DNA from: an uncultured Prevotellaceae bacterium
Lineage (GTDB): Bacteria; Bacteroidota; Bacteroidia; Bacteroidales; Muribaculaceae
Assembly: GCA_900541935.1 (NCBI GenBank)
Contig: UQLZ01000049.1
Span: 1-17,143 of the forward strand
Direction of reading: 5' to 3'
Length of the DNA: 17,143 bases
In this document: positions 1-6,534 of the stretch, one piece after another
Layout: every line of letters starts with the position of its first letter
Position numbering within the stretch: position 1 is the stretch's first letter
Notes under the pieces: model-generated
Seen by the model: only the letters and a program-made list of their open reading frames with translations
Database searches by the model: none
Told to the model about the DNA's origin: nothing
Position numbers and translations under genes: made by a program

Positions 1-2
1 AG

Positions 3-55
3 TCTCTTTCATTTTCTGTTACTTTTTAGTGTAACGCTATGGCAGGACTAGACAT
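3..55. repeat. 53-bp inverted repeat, left copy
   Basis: This stretch is the exact reverse complement of 17091-17143. Identity stops at the next inward base (56 versus 17090). Read outward from the unique DNA it begins ATGTCTAGTCCTGCC, contains a short hairpin (GTTAC, 8-nt loop, GTAAC), and ends with a possible start codon followed by AAA GAG ACT at 12-1. I infer one end of a multicopy element, perhaps an insertion sequence whose transposase starts at that ATG and runs off the window. I cannot name the family. Confidence 0.85.
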
Positions 56-67
56 TGTATTAGTATA

Positions 68-100
68 AAAAATGGTGTGCCGACGTTGCACACCATTTTT
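68..100. terminator. Hairpin terminator downstream of the BACON-domain gene
   Basis: A perfect 13-bp stem (68-80 with 88-100) has a 7-nt loop (CGACGTT). A-runs and T-runs flank it on both strands, so it could stop transcripts from either side. It lies 14 nt past the stop codon of the minus-strand gene ending at 114 and would serve as its terminator. It also separates that gene from the inverted repeat. Confidence 0.85.
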
Positions 101-113
101 TTATGCTTGCTCA

Positions 114-833
114 TTATTTTTCTCCTGTTCCACCACATGCCATACAAGCCACCTTGCCTAACCGACTACAAGCAGAACAAGGGTCTCCATAACTAAACCA
201 AGACTGATTTTTTCCTGTTCCGGCACACGCTGAACAAACAACCTTGCCCGTTCCTCCGCACCTGCCGCAAACTCCTTTTTGATAGAACAAAAGCTCTTTT
301 GAAACATTCCCAGAGGTTACAGTTATCTTTCCTTCTCTTGGTGCTCCGCTATGGCTTGAAACACTGACAGTAAAACCTCTTTCTGACTTATTCGTTATCT
401 CACACTCTTGACCAACAATACTAAAGCCACTACCGTCAGAATCGATCTCAACAGTCACTTCTCCTCCTTTTGAGGAAAACTCTAATTTCTCAGGAGACAA
501 ATTAATGTATGTCGCACTGCCTTTCTGGCATATTTCAACACTCTCTGATAATTCTCCTGACACCAAATGAAGAATAGCACTTCGATAAACGCCATTATTG
601 TTCGGATCGCATTCTATTGAAACTCTGCCGTCTGCAACACTGACAGAAATCCATTCAATATCTTCTGCGACCTCAAAATCCCCATCCGTTTCCACTTTCA
701 AATTATACAACCCTCCTTCCTTTACAAAGGATACATTCTCCTGACAATTTATGAAAGTAGCAGTCTTCTCACCGAACAAAAAGAAAGCACCAACTCCAAT
801 CAACGCCAGCAACCCTACGACGGCAATTATCAA
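114..833 (-). CDS. Membrane-anchored BACON-domain protein with C-terminal DnaJ-like zinc finger (3' part of a split gene)
   Basis: This is the downstream part of a gene broken from the ORF at 842-1291. The nominal start is a TTG at 833, but the frame is open up to the break near 885 and reads NKKKGISLPLIIAVVG across 833. The TTG lies inside the membrane segment, and no ATG or GTG lies between it and the break, so independent initiation is unlikely. From the TTG, residues 1-20 are a hydrophobic helix. Residues about 27-105 and 108-187 are two BACON-like beta domains (EWISVSV, the NNNGVYRSAIL block, endings ICQKG and FYQKG). Residues 189-236 hold four Cys-x2-Cys pairs (CGRCGGTG, CSACAGTG, CSACSRLG, CMACGGTG) like the DnaJ central zinc finger. 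BACON domains occur in Bacteroidota surface proteins and are often thought to bind carbohydrate or mucin; a Zn finger outside the membrane would be unusual. The function is unknown. Confidence 0.8.
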   Translation of the reverse strand: MIIAVVGLLALIGVGAFFLFGEKTATFINCQENVSFVKEGGLYNLKVETDGDFEVAEDIEWISVSVADGRVSIECDPNNNGVYRSAILHLVSGELSESVEICQKGSATYINLSPEKLEFSSKGGEVTVEIDSDGSGFSIVGQECEITNKSERGFTVSVSSHSGAPREGKITVTSGNVSKELLFYQKGVCGRCGGTGKVVCSACAGTGKNQSWFSYGDPCSACSRLGKVACMACGGTGEK

Positions 834-841
834 AGGCAGGC

Positions 842-1291
842 TTATTCCTTTTTTCTTGTTCTGCCTCCTATTCTGCTCTGGCTCGCGGTCTTGGGTTCTT
901 CAACAGCCACTTCAGGCTCAACTATAGACTCTGGCTCGGCAGTATTGGGCTCTGCAACAGCCACTTCTGGCTCAACTACAGGCTCTGGCTCGGCAGTCTT
1001 GGGCTCTGCAACAAGCAAAGTACCTCCTAATACTGTGTCATTATCAGATTGGAATACAGTAGTTGAGGAAACAAATGGTTCTGCTCTTTTCAAAGGTTTA
1101 GCCATCTGTTTTCTTGGTGCTTCAGATTTTTTCACAGCACCAATTTTAGGGCCAAGTCTTTTAGGTTTAATCTTTGTAGGCTTCGGTTTGGCCTCTGACT
1201 CTTCTTGCACTAAATCAAGCGAAGCCCCACAAACCTCACAAAATTTAGCATCATCAAGATAAGATTTATTACACTTTGTACAAACTTTCAT
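842..1291 (-). CDS. N-terminal zinc-ribbon plus Pro/Glu-rich linker protein (5' part of a split gene)
   Basis: The 149-residue frame starts at ATG 1291. Residues 4-21 form a zinc ribbon (CTKC, then CEVCG) of the kind found at the N-terminus of many bacterial membrane proteins. A basic Lys/Pro stretch follows, then an 18-residue Pro/Glu repeat (AEPxTAEPExxVEPEVAV) from about residue 95. The frame ends in RTRKKE at 842, just before the membrane helix encoded in the -1 frame (114-833). Aligning the last linker repeat with its neighbours shows one missing base near 885. Restoring it joins the frames into one protein of about 392 residues: zinc ribbon, linker, one membrane helix, two BACON domains, zinc finger. 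Alternatively, an A AAA AAG heptamer near the end of this frame could shift ribosomes into the downstream frame. A TACATTTG promoter box lies 43 bp upstream. Confidence 0.8.
   Translation of the reverse strand: MKVCTKCNKSYLDDAKFCEVCGASLDLVQEESEAKPKPTKIKPKRLGPKIGAVKKSEAPRKQMAKPLKRAEPFVSSTTVFQSDNDTVLGGTLLVAEPKTAEPEPVVEPEVAVAEPNTAEPESIVEPEVAVEEPKTASQSRIGGRTRKKE
848..876 (-). other. Candidate -1 frameshift site (A AAA AAG with upstream SD-like motif)
   Basis: On the minus strand, AGGAGG is followed after 9 nt by AAAAAAG. In the frame of the zinc-ribbon ORF this reads AGA AAA AAG GAA TAA, the correct phase for the bacterial A AAA AAG slippery heptamer, with a stop two codons later. A -1 slip enters the BACON frame and reads through KKGISLPLII. 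The spacing resembles the dnaX frameshift cassette. Against it, SD pairing is weak in Bacteroidota, I see no convincing downstream stem-loop, and a simple base loss nearby explains the break equally well. Confidence 0.4.
875..1008. repeat. 54-bp tandem repeat in the linker of the split zinc-ribbon gene
   Basis: Two full 54-bp copies (901-954 and 955-1008) differ at 4 positions by eye, and a partial copy occupies 875-900. Each unit encodes 18 Pro/Glu-rich residues. The partial copy lacks one base relative to the others (GCTCGCGGTC against GCTCGGCAGTC around 881-890), which is where the reading frame is lost. Confidence 0.9.
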
Positions 1292-1333
1292 AACTATTTT
1301 AAGGTAAGATATTTAAAATCAACTTCCACATTA

Positions 1334-1341
1334 CAAATGTA
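1334..1341 (-). promoter_or_regulatory. -7 promoter box of the zinc-ribbon/BACON gene
   Basis: The minus strand reads TACATTTG, matching the Bacteroidota -7 consensus TAnnTTTG, about 43 bp before the ATG at 1291. No clear TTTG lies at the -33 position. Confidence 0.55.
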
Positions 1342-1499
1342 AAAAAATAAATTGAAATAGATACGAAACGACACAAATATTTTTTAATATATACACCTTA
1401 TGCAATTATTTGCTAAATATTTTCCATGCAAAGCAGACTTAGCAGCCATTAGGAAGGCTCAGACAAGGCTCATAAACTTCAAAACCTCATTAAATAAAA

Positions 1500-1521
1500 A
1501 AAGTCGCCTTTCAGCGACTTT
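1500..1521 (-). terminator. Terminator of tRNA-His
   Basis: An 8-bp stem (AAAGTCGC at 1500-1507 with GCGACTTT at 1514-1521) has a 6-nt loop and begins 3 nt beyond the tRNA CCA end. On the minus strand it is followed by TTTTTATTTA, so it is an intrinsic terminator for the tRNA transcript. Confidence 0.85.
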
Positions 1522-1523
1522 AG

Positions 1524-1601
1524 TGGGGTGAAAAAAGGGACTCGAACCCTCGACCCTCGGAACCACAATCCGATGCTCTAACCAACTGAGCTATTCTCAC
1601 C
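1524..1601 (-). tRNA. tRNA-His (GTG anticodon)
   Basis: The minus strand folds into a full cloverleaf. The acceptor stem GTGAGAA pairs with TTTTCAC, the D arm is GCTC/GAGC, and the anticodon stem TCGGA/TCCGA encloses TTGTGGT, giving anticodon GTG (His). The T arm is GAGGG TTCGAGT CCCTT. Two histidine identity marks are encoded: an extra 5' G at position -1 (base 1601) and discriminator C73. CCA is encoded at 1526-1524. It is a single-gene transcription unit with its own promoter (1618-1648) and terminator (1500-1521). Confidence 0.97.
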
Positions 1602-1617
1602 GTTTTGATTTCGAGTG

Positions 1618-1648
1618 CAAAGTTATAGTAAATTTTTAAACCTGCAAA
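1618..1648 (-). promoter_or_regulatory. Consensus Bacteroidota promoter of tRNA-His
   Basis: The minus strand carries TTTG (1648-1645), a 19-bp spacer and TAACTTTG (1625-1618). This matches the primary sigma consensus TTTG-N19-TAnnTTTG exactly and is the best promoter in the window. The inferred start is about 10 nt before the tRNA 5' end. Confidence 0.85.
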
Positions 1649-1923
1649 ATTTTTGAGTACTTTTTTTCAAAAAAAATCATTTTTCCTCAATTTTGCCTCA
1701 AGAAACGGATAACAGAACTTTATTTTCCACATAAAGACACACAGCACTCCAAAGGGACTACCACAAATAAAATATTTTATAGAAATAATGGCACTTTTAC
1801 ACAATTTATAACCAAAACCATTTATTATTACATTTCATACGTTAAGATATTCTACATCAAACACAGTTTTCAGAAAAAACTTAAAAACTTCCGTTTTTAT
1901 TTTTTTCTGCTCTCGCCTTGCAC

Positions 1924-1931
1924 TATCTTTG
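1924..1931 (+). promoter_or_regulatory. -7 promoter box of the PBP1A gene
   Basis: TATCTTTG matches TAnnTTTG. Transcription would start near 1938, downstream of the TTG at 1929, which supports the ATG at 1962 as the real start codon. Confidence 0.7.
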
Positions 1932-1961
1932 CAGAATATAGTTTATATCAAAAGGTATAAT

Positions 1962-4325
1962 ATGAAACAACAGAAAAGCAAGAAAGCAAGCAATGTGGTT
2001 ATCAAGATTCTATGGATAGCCAATGGTTTGTTTATTATTACAGGAGTAGCACTCTGGCTACTGATATACAATGGCATTATAGGTTATATGCCTCCGGTAA
2101 AGGAATTACGCAACCCTAACGACAAATATGCAACACGTCTTTACACGAATGATGGAGTCGAGATGGGTCGATATTTTCAGAGCAAAAACAACCGCATATA
2201 TGCAGACTATGACGAAATTTCAGACAACGTTATAAATGCTCTAATTGCAACTGAGGATGTTAGATTTGAAAGCCATTCGGGAATAGACCTACGTGCATTA
2301 AGTCGCGTTCTTTTCAAAACAGTACTTATGGGTAATCGAGGAGCCGGAGGAGGAAGCACAATCACCCAGCAACTTGCCAAGTTACTATATTCTCCAGAAT
2401 CAACCAACATATTTGACAGAGCTATGAAAAAGCCCGTTGAGTGGGCAATCGCTGTTAAACTTGAACGTTATTACACAAAAGAGGAAATCATTCGTATGTA
2501 CCTCAACAGATTTGATTTTCTAAACAATGCTGTTGGAATAAAGTCTGCCGCGTACGTATATTTTGGCAAAGAACCAACTGAACTGACAGTAGAAGAAGCA
2601 GCGACTCTTGTTGGTATGGTACAAAACCCTTCAAGATTTAATCCAGTTAGATATAACGAACGAACAAAACACAGAAGAAATGTTGTATTGCACCTGATGA
2701 AAAAAGCAGGTATGCTCACAGAAGTTGAATGCGATTCATTATGCAATCTTCCTTTAGTTCTTAACTATCACAAGGTTGACCACAAAGACGGAATTGCACC
2801 CTATTTCCGAGAGGCAATAAGACTAATGCTTCAAGCGAAAAAACCAGTAGAGAGTGACTATGCTTCTTGGGAACGCCAGAAATTCGTTGACGACTCTATC
2901 GCATGGGAAACCAATCCTCTTTTTGGATGGGCAGAAAAAAACCGCAAGCCTGACGGTTCCAAATATAACATTTACACTGACGGACTAAAAATATATACGT
3001 CACTTGACTCTCGCATGCAGAAATATGCAGAAGAAGCGGTTGCTTCTCACCTGCGCGATTATCTGCAAAAAGCATTCGACAAGGAAAAAGCTAAAACAGG
3101 CCCATATACAACAAACCGTGGAGAATTGGGGAATGTAAAAGTTAGCGACCTGATTAACAAAGCCATTCGACAATCAGAACGCTACCGAGTTTCCAAACTT
3201 GCAGGCATGAGCGACGCAGAGATAATGAATAGCTTCAACGAAAAAAGAGAGATGCAAATTTTTACATACTCTGGTGAGGTAGATACCATTATGACGCCCC
3301 GTGACTCTTTGTTGCACCAAAAGAAATTTCTTCGTGCCGGCTTTATGTCAATGGATTCACACACAGGATATGTAAAGGCTTATATCGGAGGTCCAGATTT
3401 CAAATACTTCCAATATGACATGGCTGGACAAGGTCGCCGACAAATCGGTTCTACAGTTAAGCCATTCCTTTACACATACGCTTTCGAACAAGGCTACACA
3501 CCCTGCGATGAGTTTCTTAACGAGCAACCTTCAATAACAACTCCTTCAGGAACAGTATGGACACCTCGTAACTCCAGCAAAGCAAGAATTGGTGAAATGG
3601 TAAACCTATATTGGGCATTAACAACATCAAACAACTGGATTTCAGCACGCCTTATGTCAGAACTGTCACCAGCAGCCCTTGTCAGAACCATGCATAATTT
3701 TGGCATAACTGCCGAACTTCCTGCGGTTATGTCCCTTTGCCTTGGACCTTGCGACATATCTGTCAAAGAAATGGTCACAGCATATACTGCCTTTTCAAAC
3801 AGAGGTCTTCGCGTTGACCCAATTTATGTAACTTCCATACGAGACAACGAAGGCAACATTCTATTTGAAGCAACTCCACAATTTACGGAAGTGATTAGTG
3901 AAGAAGCATACTTCAAAATGATAGATATTTTGCAAAACGTTATCAACGGCGGTACAGGTAACAGACTTCGACGTGCTCCATATAACATTACAGCACCAAT
4001 GGGCGGAAAAACCGGAACAACAAACTACAACTCTGACGGCTGGTTCATGGGATTTACACCCAACCTCGTGTCAGGTGCATGGGTAGGCGGTGATGAAAGA
4101 TATATCCACTTTAATACAATGTTTTACGGCCAGGGAGCATCTATGGCTCTACCTATCTACGGTAAATATATGAACAAAGTATATGCTGACAAATCACTCC
4201 CATATAAGCAAACAGACCAATTCCCTGAACCGCCAGCAGGATTCAAGCCATGCTTTAAGGAAGACTTTGGTGCAGACTCTGTTATTGTTGAGCCAGTTGA
4301 AGTTATAGACGGTGCTTTTGATTAA
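1962..4325 (+). CDS. mrcA: Bifunctional penicillin-binding protein 1A (glycosyltransferase/transpeptidase)
   Basis: This class A PBP polymerizes lipid II glycans and cross-links stem peptides in the periplasm. I start it at ATG 1962 (787 residues) because the promoter box overlaps the in-frame upstream TTG at 1929. Residues about 12-43 hold a basic N-terminus and one membrane helix. The GT51 domain shows ATEDVRFESHSGID with catalytic Glu98 and GGSTITQQLAK at about 130-140. The transpeptidase domain has all three motifs: SxxK at Ser497 (GSTVKPF), SxN at Ser556 (TSNNW) and KTG at Lys683 (GGKTGTTN). Length and motif order are normal for the family. The gene is monocistronic, ending in a strong hairpin (4388-4431). 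It could equally be labelled ponA or pbpF; paralogue assignment is not possible here. Confidence 0.95.
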   Translation: MKQQKSKKASNVVIKILWIANGLFIITGVALWLLIYNGIIGYMPPVKELRNPNDKYATRLYTNDGVEMGRYFQSKNNRIYADYDEISDNVINALIATEDVRFESHSGIDLRALSRVLFKTVLMGNRGAGGGSTITQQLAKLLYSPESTNIFDRAMKKPVEWAIAVKLERYYTKEEIIRMYLNRFDFLNNAVGIKSAAYVYFGKEPTELTVEEAATLVGMVQNPSRFNPVRYNERTKHRRNVVLHLMKKAGMLTEVECDSLCNLPLVLNYHKVDHKDGIAPYFREAIRLMLQAKKPVESDYASWERQKFVDDSIAWETNPLFGWAEKNRKPDGSKYNIYTDGLKIYTSLDSRMQKYAEEAVASHLRDYLQKAFDKEKAKTGPYTTNRGELGNVKVSDLINKAIRQSERYRVSKLAGMSDAEIMNSFNEKREMQIFTYSGEVDTIMTPRDSLLHQKKFLRAGFMSMDSHTGYVKAYIGGPDFKYFQYDMAGQGRRQIGSTVKPFLYTYAFEQGYTPCDEFLNEQPSITTPSGTVWTPRNSSKARIGEMVNLYWALTTSNNWISARLMSELSPAALVRTMHNFGITAELPAVMSLCLGPCDISVKEMVTAYTAFSNRGLRVDPIYVTSIRDNEGNILFEATPQFTEVISEEAYFKMIDILQNVINGGTGNRLRRAPYNITAPMGGKTGTTNYNSDGWFMGFTPNLVSGAWVGGDERYIHFNTMFYGQGASMALPIYGKYMNKVYADKSLPYKQTDQFPEPPAGFKPCFKEDFGADSVIVEPVEVIDGAFD

Positions 4326-4387
4326 AAGTTAAAAATAATTAAACAGCAAGCCATTTAAGGTATTTTTAAATTACAAAACACAAATAA

Positions 4388-4431
4388 AAACGACACTTTA
4401 GTTGCGAAACGAAAGCAATAAAGTGTCGTTT
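4388..4431 (+). terminator. Terminator downstream of the PBP1A gene
   Basis: A perfect 13-bp stem (AAACGACACTTTA at 4388-4400 with TAAAGTGTCGTTT at 4419-4431) encloses a secondary TTGC/GCAA helix and is followed by a broken T-run (TGTTTAT). The surrounding 245-bp gap otherwise holds only the promoter of the next gene. Confidence 0.85.
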
Positions 4432-4534
4432 GTTTATAACACAAAACTTATAGGACAAAATTTATAACAATTAGAAAAAACAAAACGCTGTTAAATTTAT
4501 TTACAGAAAAATTTCTTTTATTTATAAAAAGCAC

Positions 4535-4542
4535 TACATTTG
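4535..4542 (+). promoter_or_regulatory. -7 promoter box of the oadA/pycB-like gene
   Basis: TACATTTG matches TAnnTTTG 28 bp before the ATG at 4571. The -33 region is only a partial match (TTTC). Confidence 0.7.
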
Positions 4543-4570
4543 CAAAAGAATAAACTAAAAATAAACAGAT

Positions 4571-6427
4571 ATGAGCCGTAAACTTAAAGTAAGAGACTTA
4601 ACTCTCCGTGACGGTCAGCAATCGCTGTTTGCCACAAGAATGAAACAGGAAAGTATTGACAAACTACTTCCTCTTTACAAAGACGCCAAATTCTATGCAA
4701 TGGAAGTATGGGGCGGTGCCGTTCCAGACTCAGTAATGCGTTACTTGGGCGAAGATCCATGGGTGCGTTTGAAAACTATTAGCGACACAATGGGCGGTAT
4801 TTCTCAACTAACAGCATTATCTCGCGGTCGCAACCTATTCGGATATGTTCCTTACCCTACTTCAGTTTTGGAAGGTTTCTATAAAGAAGCCATCAAAAAC
4901 GGCTTGAACATCATGCGTATCTTCGATGCTCTAAACGACTTAGACAACGTTAAGGAATCAATCAAACTCATCAACGAGATGGGAGGTATTGCAGATGGTG
5001 CTGTTTGCTATACAGTTGACCCTAAAACAGAGCCAGTAAAACAAGGCTTCTTCGCAAAACTATTCGGTAAGAAGGCAGAAGAACCTGAAAAGATTTTTAC
5101 TGACGAATACTTCGTTGAAAAGGCAAAGGGTATGGAAGCATACGGTGCTAAGATTATTACCCTTAAAGACATGGCTGGTCTTGTGAACCCACTACGTGCC
5201 GCTTCTCTTATTTCAAAACTTAAAGCAGCAGTTAAGGTTCCTGTTGATTTCCATACGCACTGTACTCCAGGATATGGCCTTGCATCTGTTGTTATGGCTA
5301 TCCTCAACGGTGTTGACATTATTGATACTAACATCTGGTACTTTGGCGGTGGTTCCGCAGCCCCTGCAATCGAATTGGTTTACTTATTCGCTAAGCGTCT
5401 TGACGTCGAAGTTGAAGTAAATATGGAAGCAGTAGGCAAAATCCGCAAAGAATTAAAGGCTGTACGTACTGAATTAGCAGACTTCGACTTGCATAAAGGC
5501 AACTTCCCTATCGATTTCGACCCGCTAACAGACAAACTTCCTGCAAATATCGAAGCTCTATTCGATAAGGCTGTTGCTGCAGCTAAAGATGGCGATGAAG
5601 AAGCTCTTCTTGATGCTTGCCACGCTATTGAAGACTACTTCAATTTCCCGAAACCAAACCTTTTGGTTAAAGAAGCAGAAGTTCCTGGCGGTATGTACTC
5701 AAACATGGTTGCTCAATTAAAAACTTTGAAATCAGAAGACTTGCTTGACGACTCAATGAGACTTATCCCGAAAGTTCGCCGCGATGCAGGTTTGGTTCCA
5801 TTGGTAACTCCTACCAGCCAAATCGTTGGTAGTCAAGCTGTGAGTGTTGCTATAGACAGAAAGAAAGGAAATTCAGACTACAGCAACCCTTCTAACCAAT
5901 TCATCTCATTGATTAAAGGTGAGTATGGTAAAACTCCAGTTGCTATTACTCCTGAGTTCAGAGAGCAAATTACTGGCAGCCCTGTTGAGCATCCATACGA
6001 TGTTACAACCTACAAGCAACCAGAAAATCCTGTTCTTAACGAATTGGGCGGATGCAAACTTGCTGAAAACGAACAAGAATATCTACTTCTTCAACTTCTT
6101 CCTAGCGTTGCAAACGGCTTCTTGAGAAAACGTCGTGAAGCAGAACACAAAGCTACCGCTCCTGTTGAAGAGGTTAAAGAAGAGGCTAAAGCAAAAGAAG
6201 AACCAATCACAGGACCATGCGAATGCGCACCAATGGGCGGTAGAATCGTCGAGGTTAACGTAAAGGCTGGCGATACGGTTAAGAAAGGTCAAAAACTTCT
6301 TGTTTACGAAGCAATGAAGATGGAAAATGAGTTGATGGCAGATAGCGACAAGGTTGTTAAACGAGTATTTGTTAAAGTTGGCGACGTTGTTGGAACTGAC
6401 GCTCCTCTCGTTGAATTTGAGAAATAA
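4571..6427 (+). CDS. oadA: Biotin-dependent carboxyltransferase: pyruvate carboxylase subunit B / oxaloacetate decarboxylase alpha subunit
   Basis: The 618-residue protein combines a carboxyltransferase domain of the DRE-TIM barrel type with a C-terminal biotin carrier. Visible residues are LTLRDGQQS near the N-terminus (Asp14, Gln16-Gln17), metal-binding HTH at His228-His230 (DFHTHCTPGYG), a charged Ala/Glu/Lys linker at about 522-540, and the biotinylation motif EAMKME with Lys583. The family moves a carboxyl group between biotin and pyruvate/oxaloacetate. Two roles share this architecture: subunit B of a two-part pyruvate carboxylase, or the alpha subunit of the Na+-pumping oxaloacetate decarboxylase. 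No biotin carboxylase and no oadB or oadG membrane subunits are adjacent, and a terminator follows directly, so its partners must be elsewhere and the choice is open. Confidence 0.9.
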   Translation: MSRKLKVRDLTLRDGQQSLFATRMKQESIDKLLPLYKDAKFYAMEVWGGAVPDSVMRYLGEDPWVRLKTISDTMGGISQLTALSRGRNLFGYVPYPTSVLEGFYKEAIKNGLNIMRIFDALNDLDNVKESIKLINEMGGIADGAVCYTVDPKTEPVKQGFFAKLFGKKAEEPEKIFTDEYFVEKAKGMEAYGAKIITLKDMAGLVNPLRAASLISKLKAAVKVPVDFHTHCTPGYGLASVVMAILNGVDIIDTNIWYFGGGSAAPAIELVYLFAKRLDVEVEVNMEAVGKIRKELKAVRTELADFDLHKGNFPIDFDPLTDKLPANIEALFDKAVAAAKDGDEEALLDACHAIEDYFNFPKPNLLVKEAEVPGGMYSNMVAQLKTLKSEDLLDDSMRLIPKVRRDAGLVPLVTPTSQIVGSQAVSVAIDRKKGNSDYSNPSNQFISLIKGEYGKTPVAITPEFREQITGSPVEHPYDVTTYKQPENPVLNELGGCKLAENEQEYLLLQLLPSVANGFLRKRREAEHKATAPVEEVKEEAKAKEEPITGPCECAPMGGRIVEVNVKAGDTVKKGQKLLVYEAMKMENELMADSDKVVKRVFVKVGDVVGTDAPLVEFEK

Positions 6428-6454
6428 CACAATTTCTAAAATATTAAAATAAAC

Positions 6455-6481
6455 GCGGGTATCAGAGTTTTTGATACCCGC
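6455..6481 (+). terminator. Terminator downstream of oadA
   Basis: A perfect 10-bp GC-rich stem (GCGGGTATCA at 6455-6464 with TGATACCCGC at 6472-6481) has a 7-nt loop and is followed by ATTTATTTT. It isolates oadA from rodA. Its T-tail overlaps the expected -33 region of the rodA promoter. Confidence 0.9.
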
Positions 6482-6509
6482 ATTTATTTTATCTGCGACA
6501 ATAAAGAGT

Positions 6510-6517
6510 TATCTTTG
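6510..6517 (+). promoter_or_regulatory. -7 promoter box of rodA
   Basis: TATCTTTG matches TAnnTTTG 17 bp before the GTG start. The 5' leader would be only about 10 nt. Confidence 0.65.
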
Positions 6518-6534
6518 TAAAAAAATTTAAGAAA

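Larger units (their letters stand above)
1602..1961. other. Intergenic region between tRNA-His and PBP1A
   Basis: About 360 bp of AT-rich DNA separate two divergent units. It contains the tRNA-His promoter at its left end and the PBP1A promoter box (1924-1931) at its right end. I see no RNA gene, repeat or plausible small ORF between them. Confidence 0.6.

Noticed and set aside
8..16. Outward ATG in the left repeat as a called gene
   Set aside because: Only four codons lie in the window; noted as a possible transposase start but not called.
891..1262. A 123-residue plus-strand frame rich in Gly/Ser/Thr
   Set aside because: It is the antisense reading of the Pro/Glu linker repeats and zinc ribbon; it has no promoter and the composition is a by-product of the repeat.
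1661..1680. A T7/A8 near-palindrome upstream of tRNA-His
   Set aside because: Pairing is only A-T with a one-base loop in a very AT-rich region; not a credible terminator or binding site.
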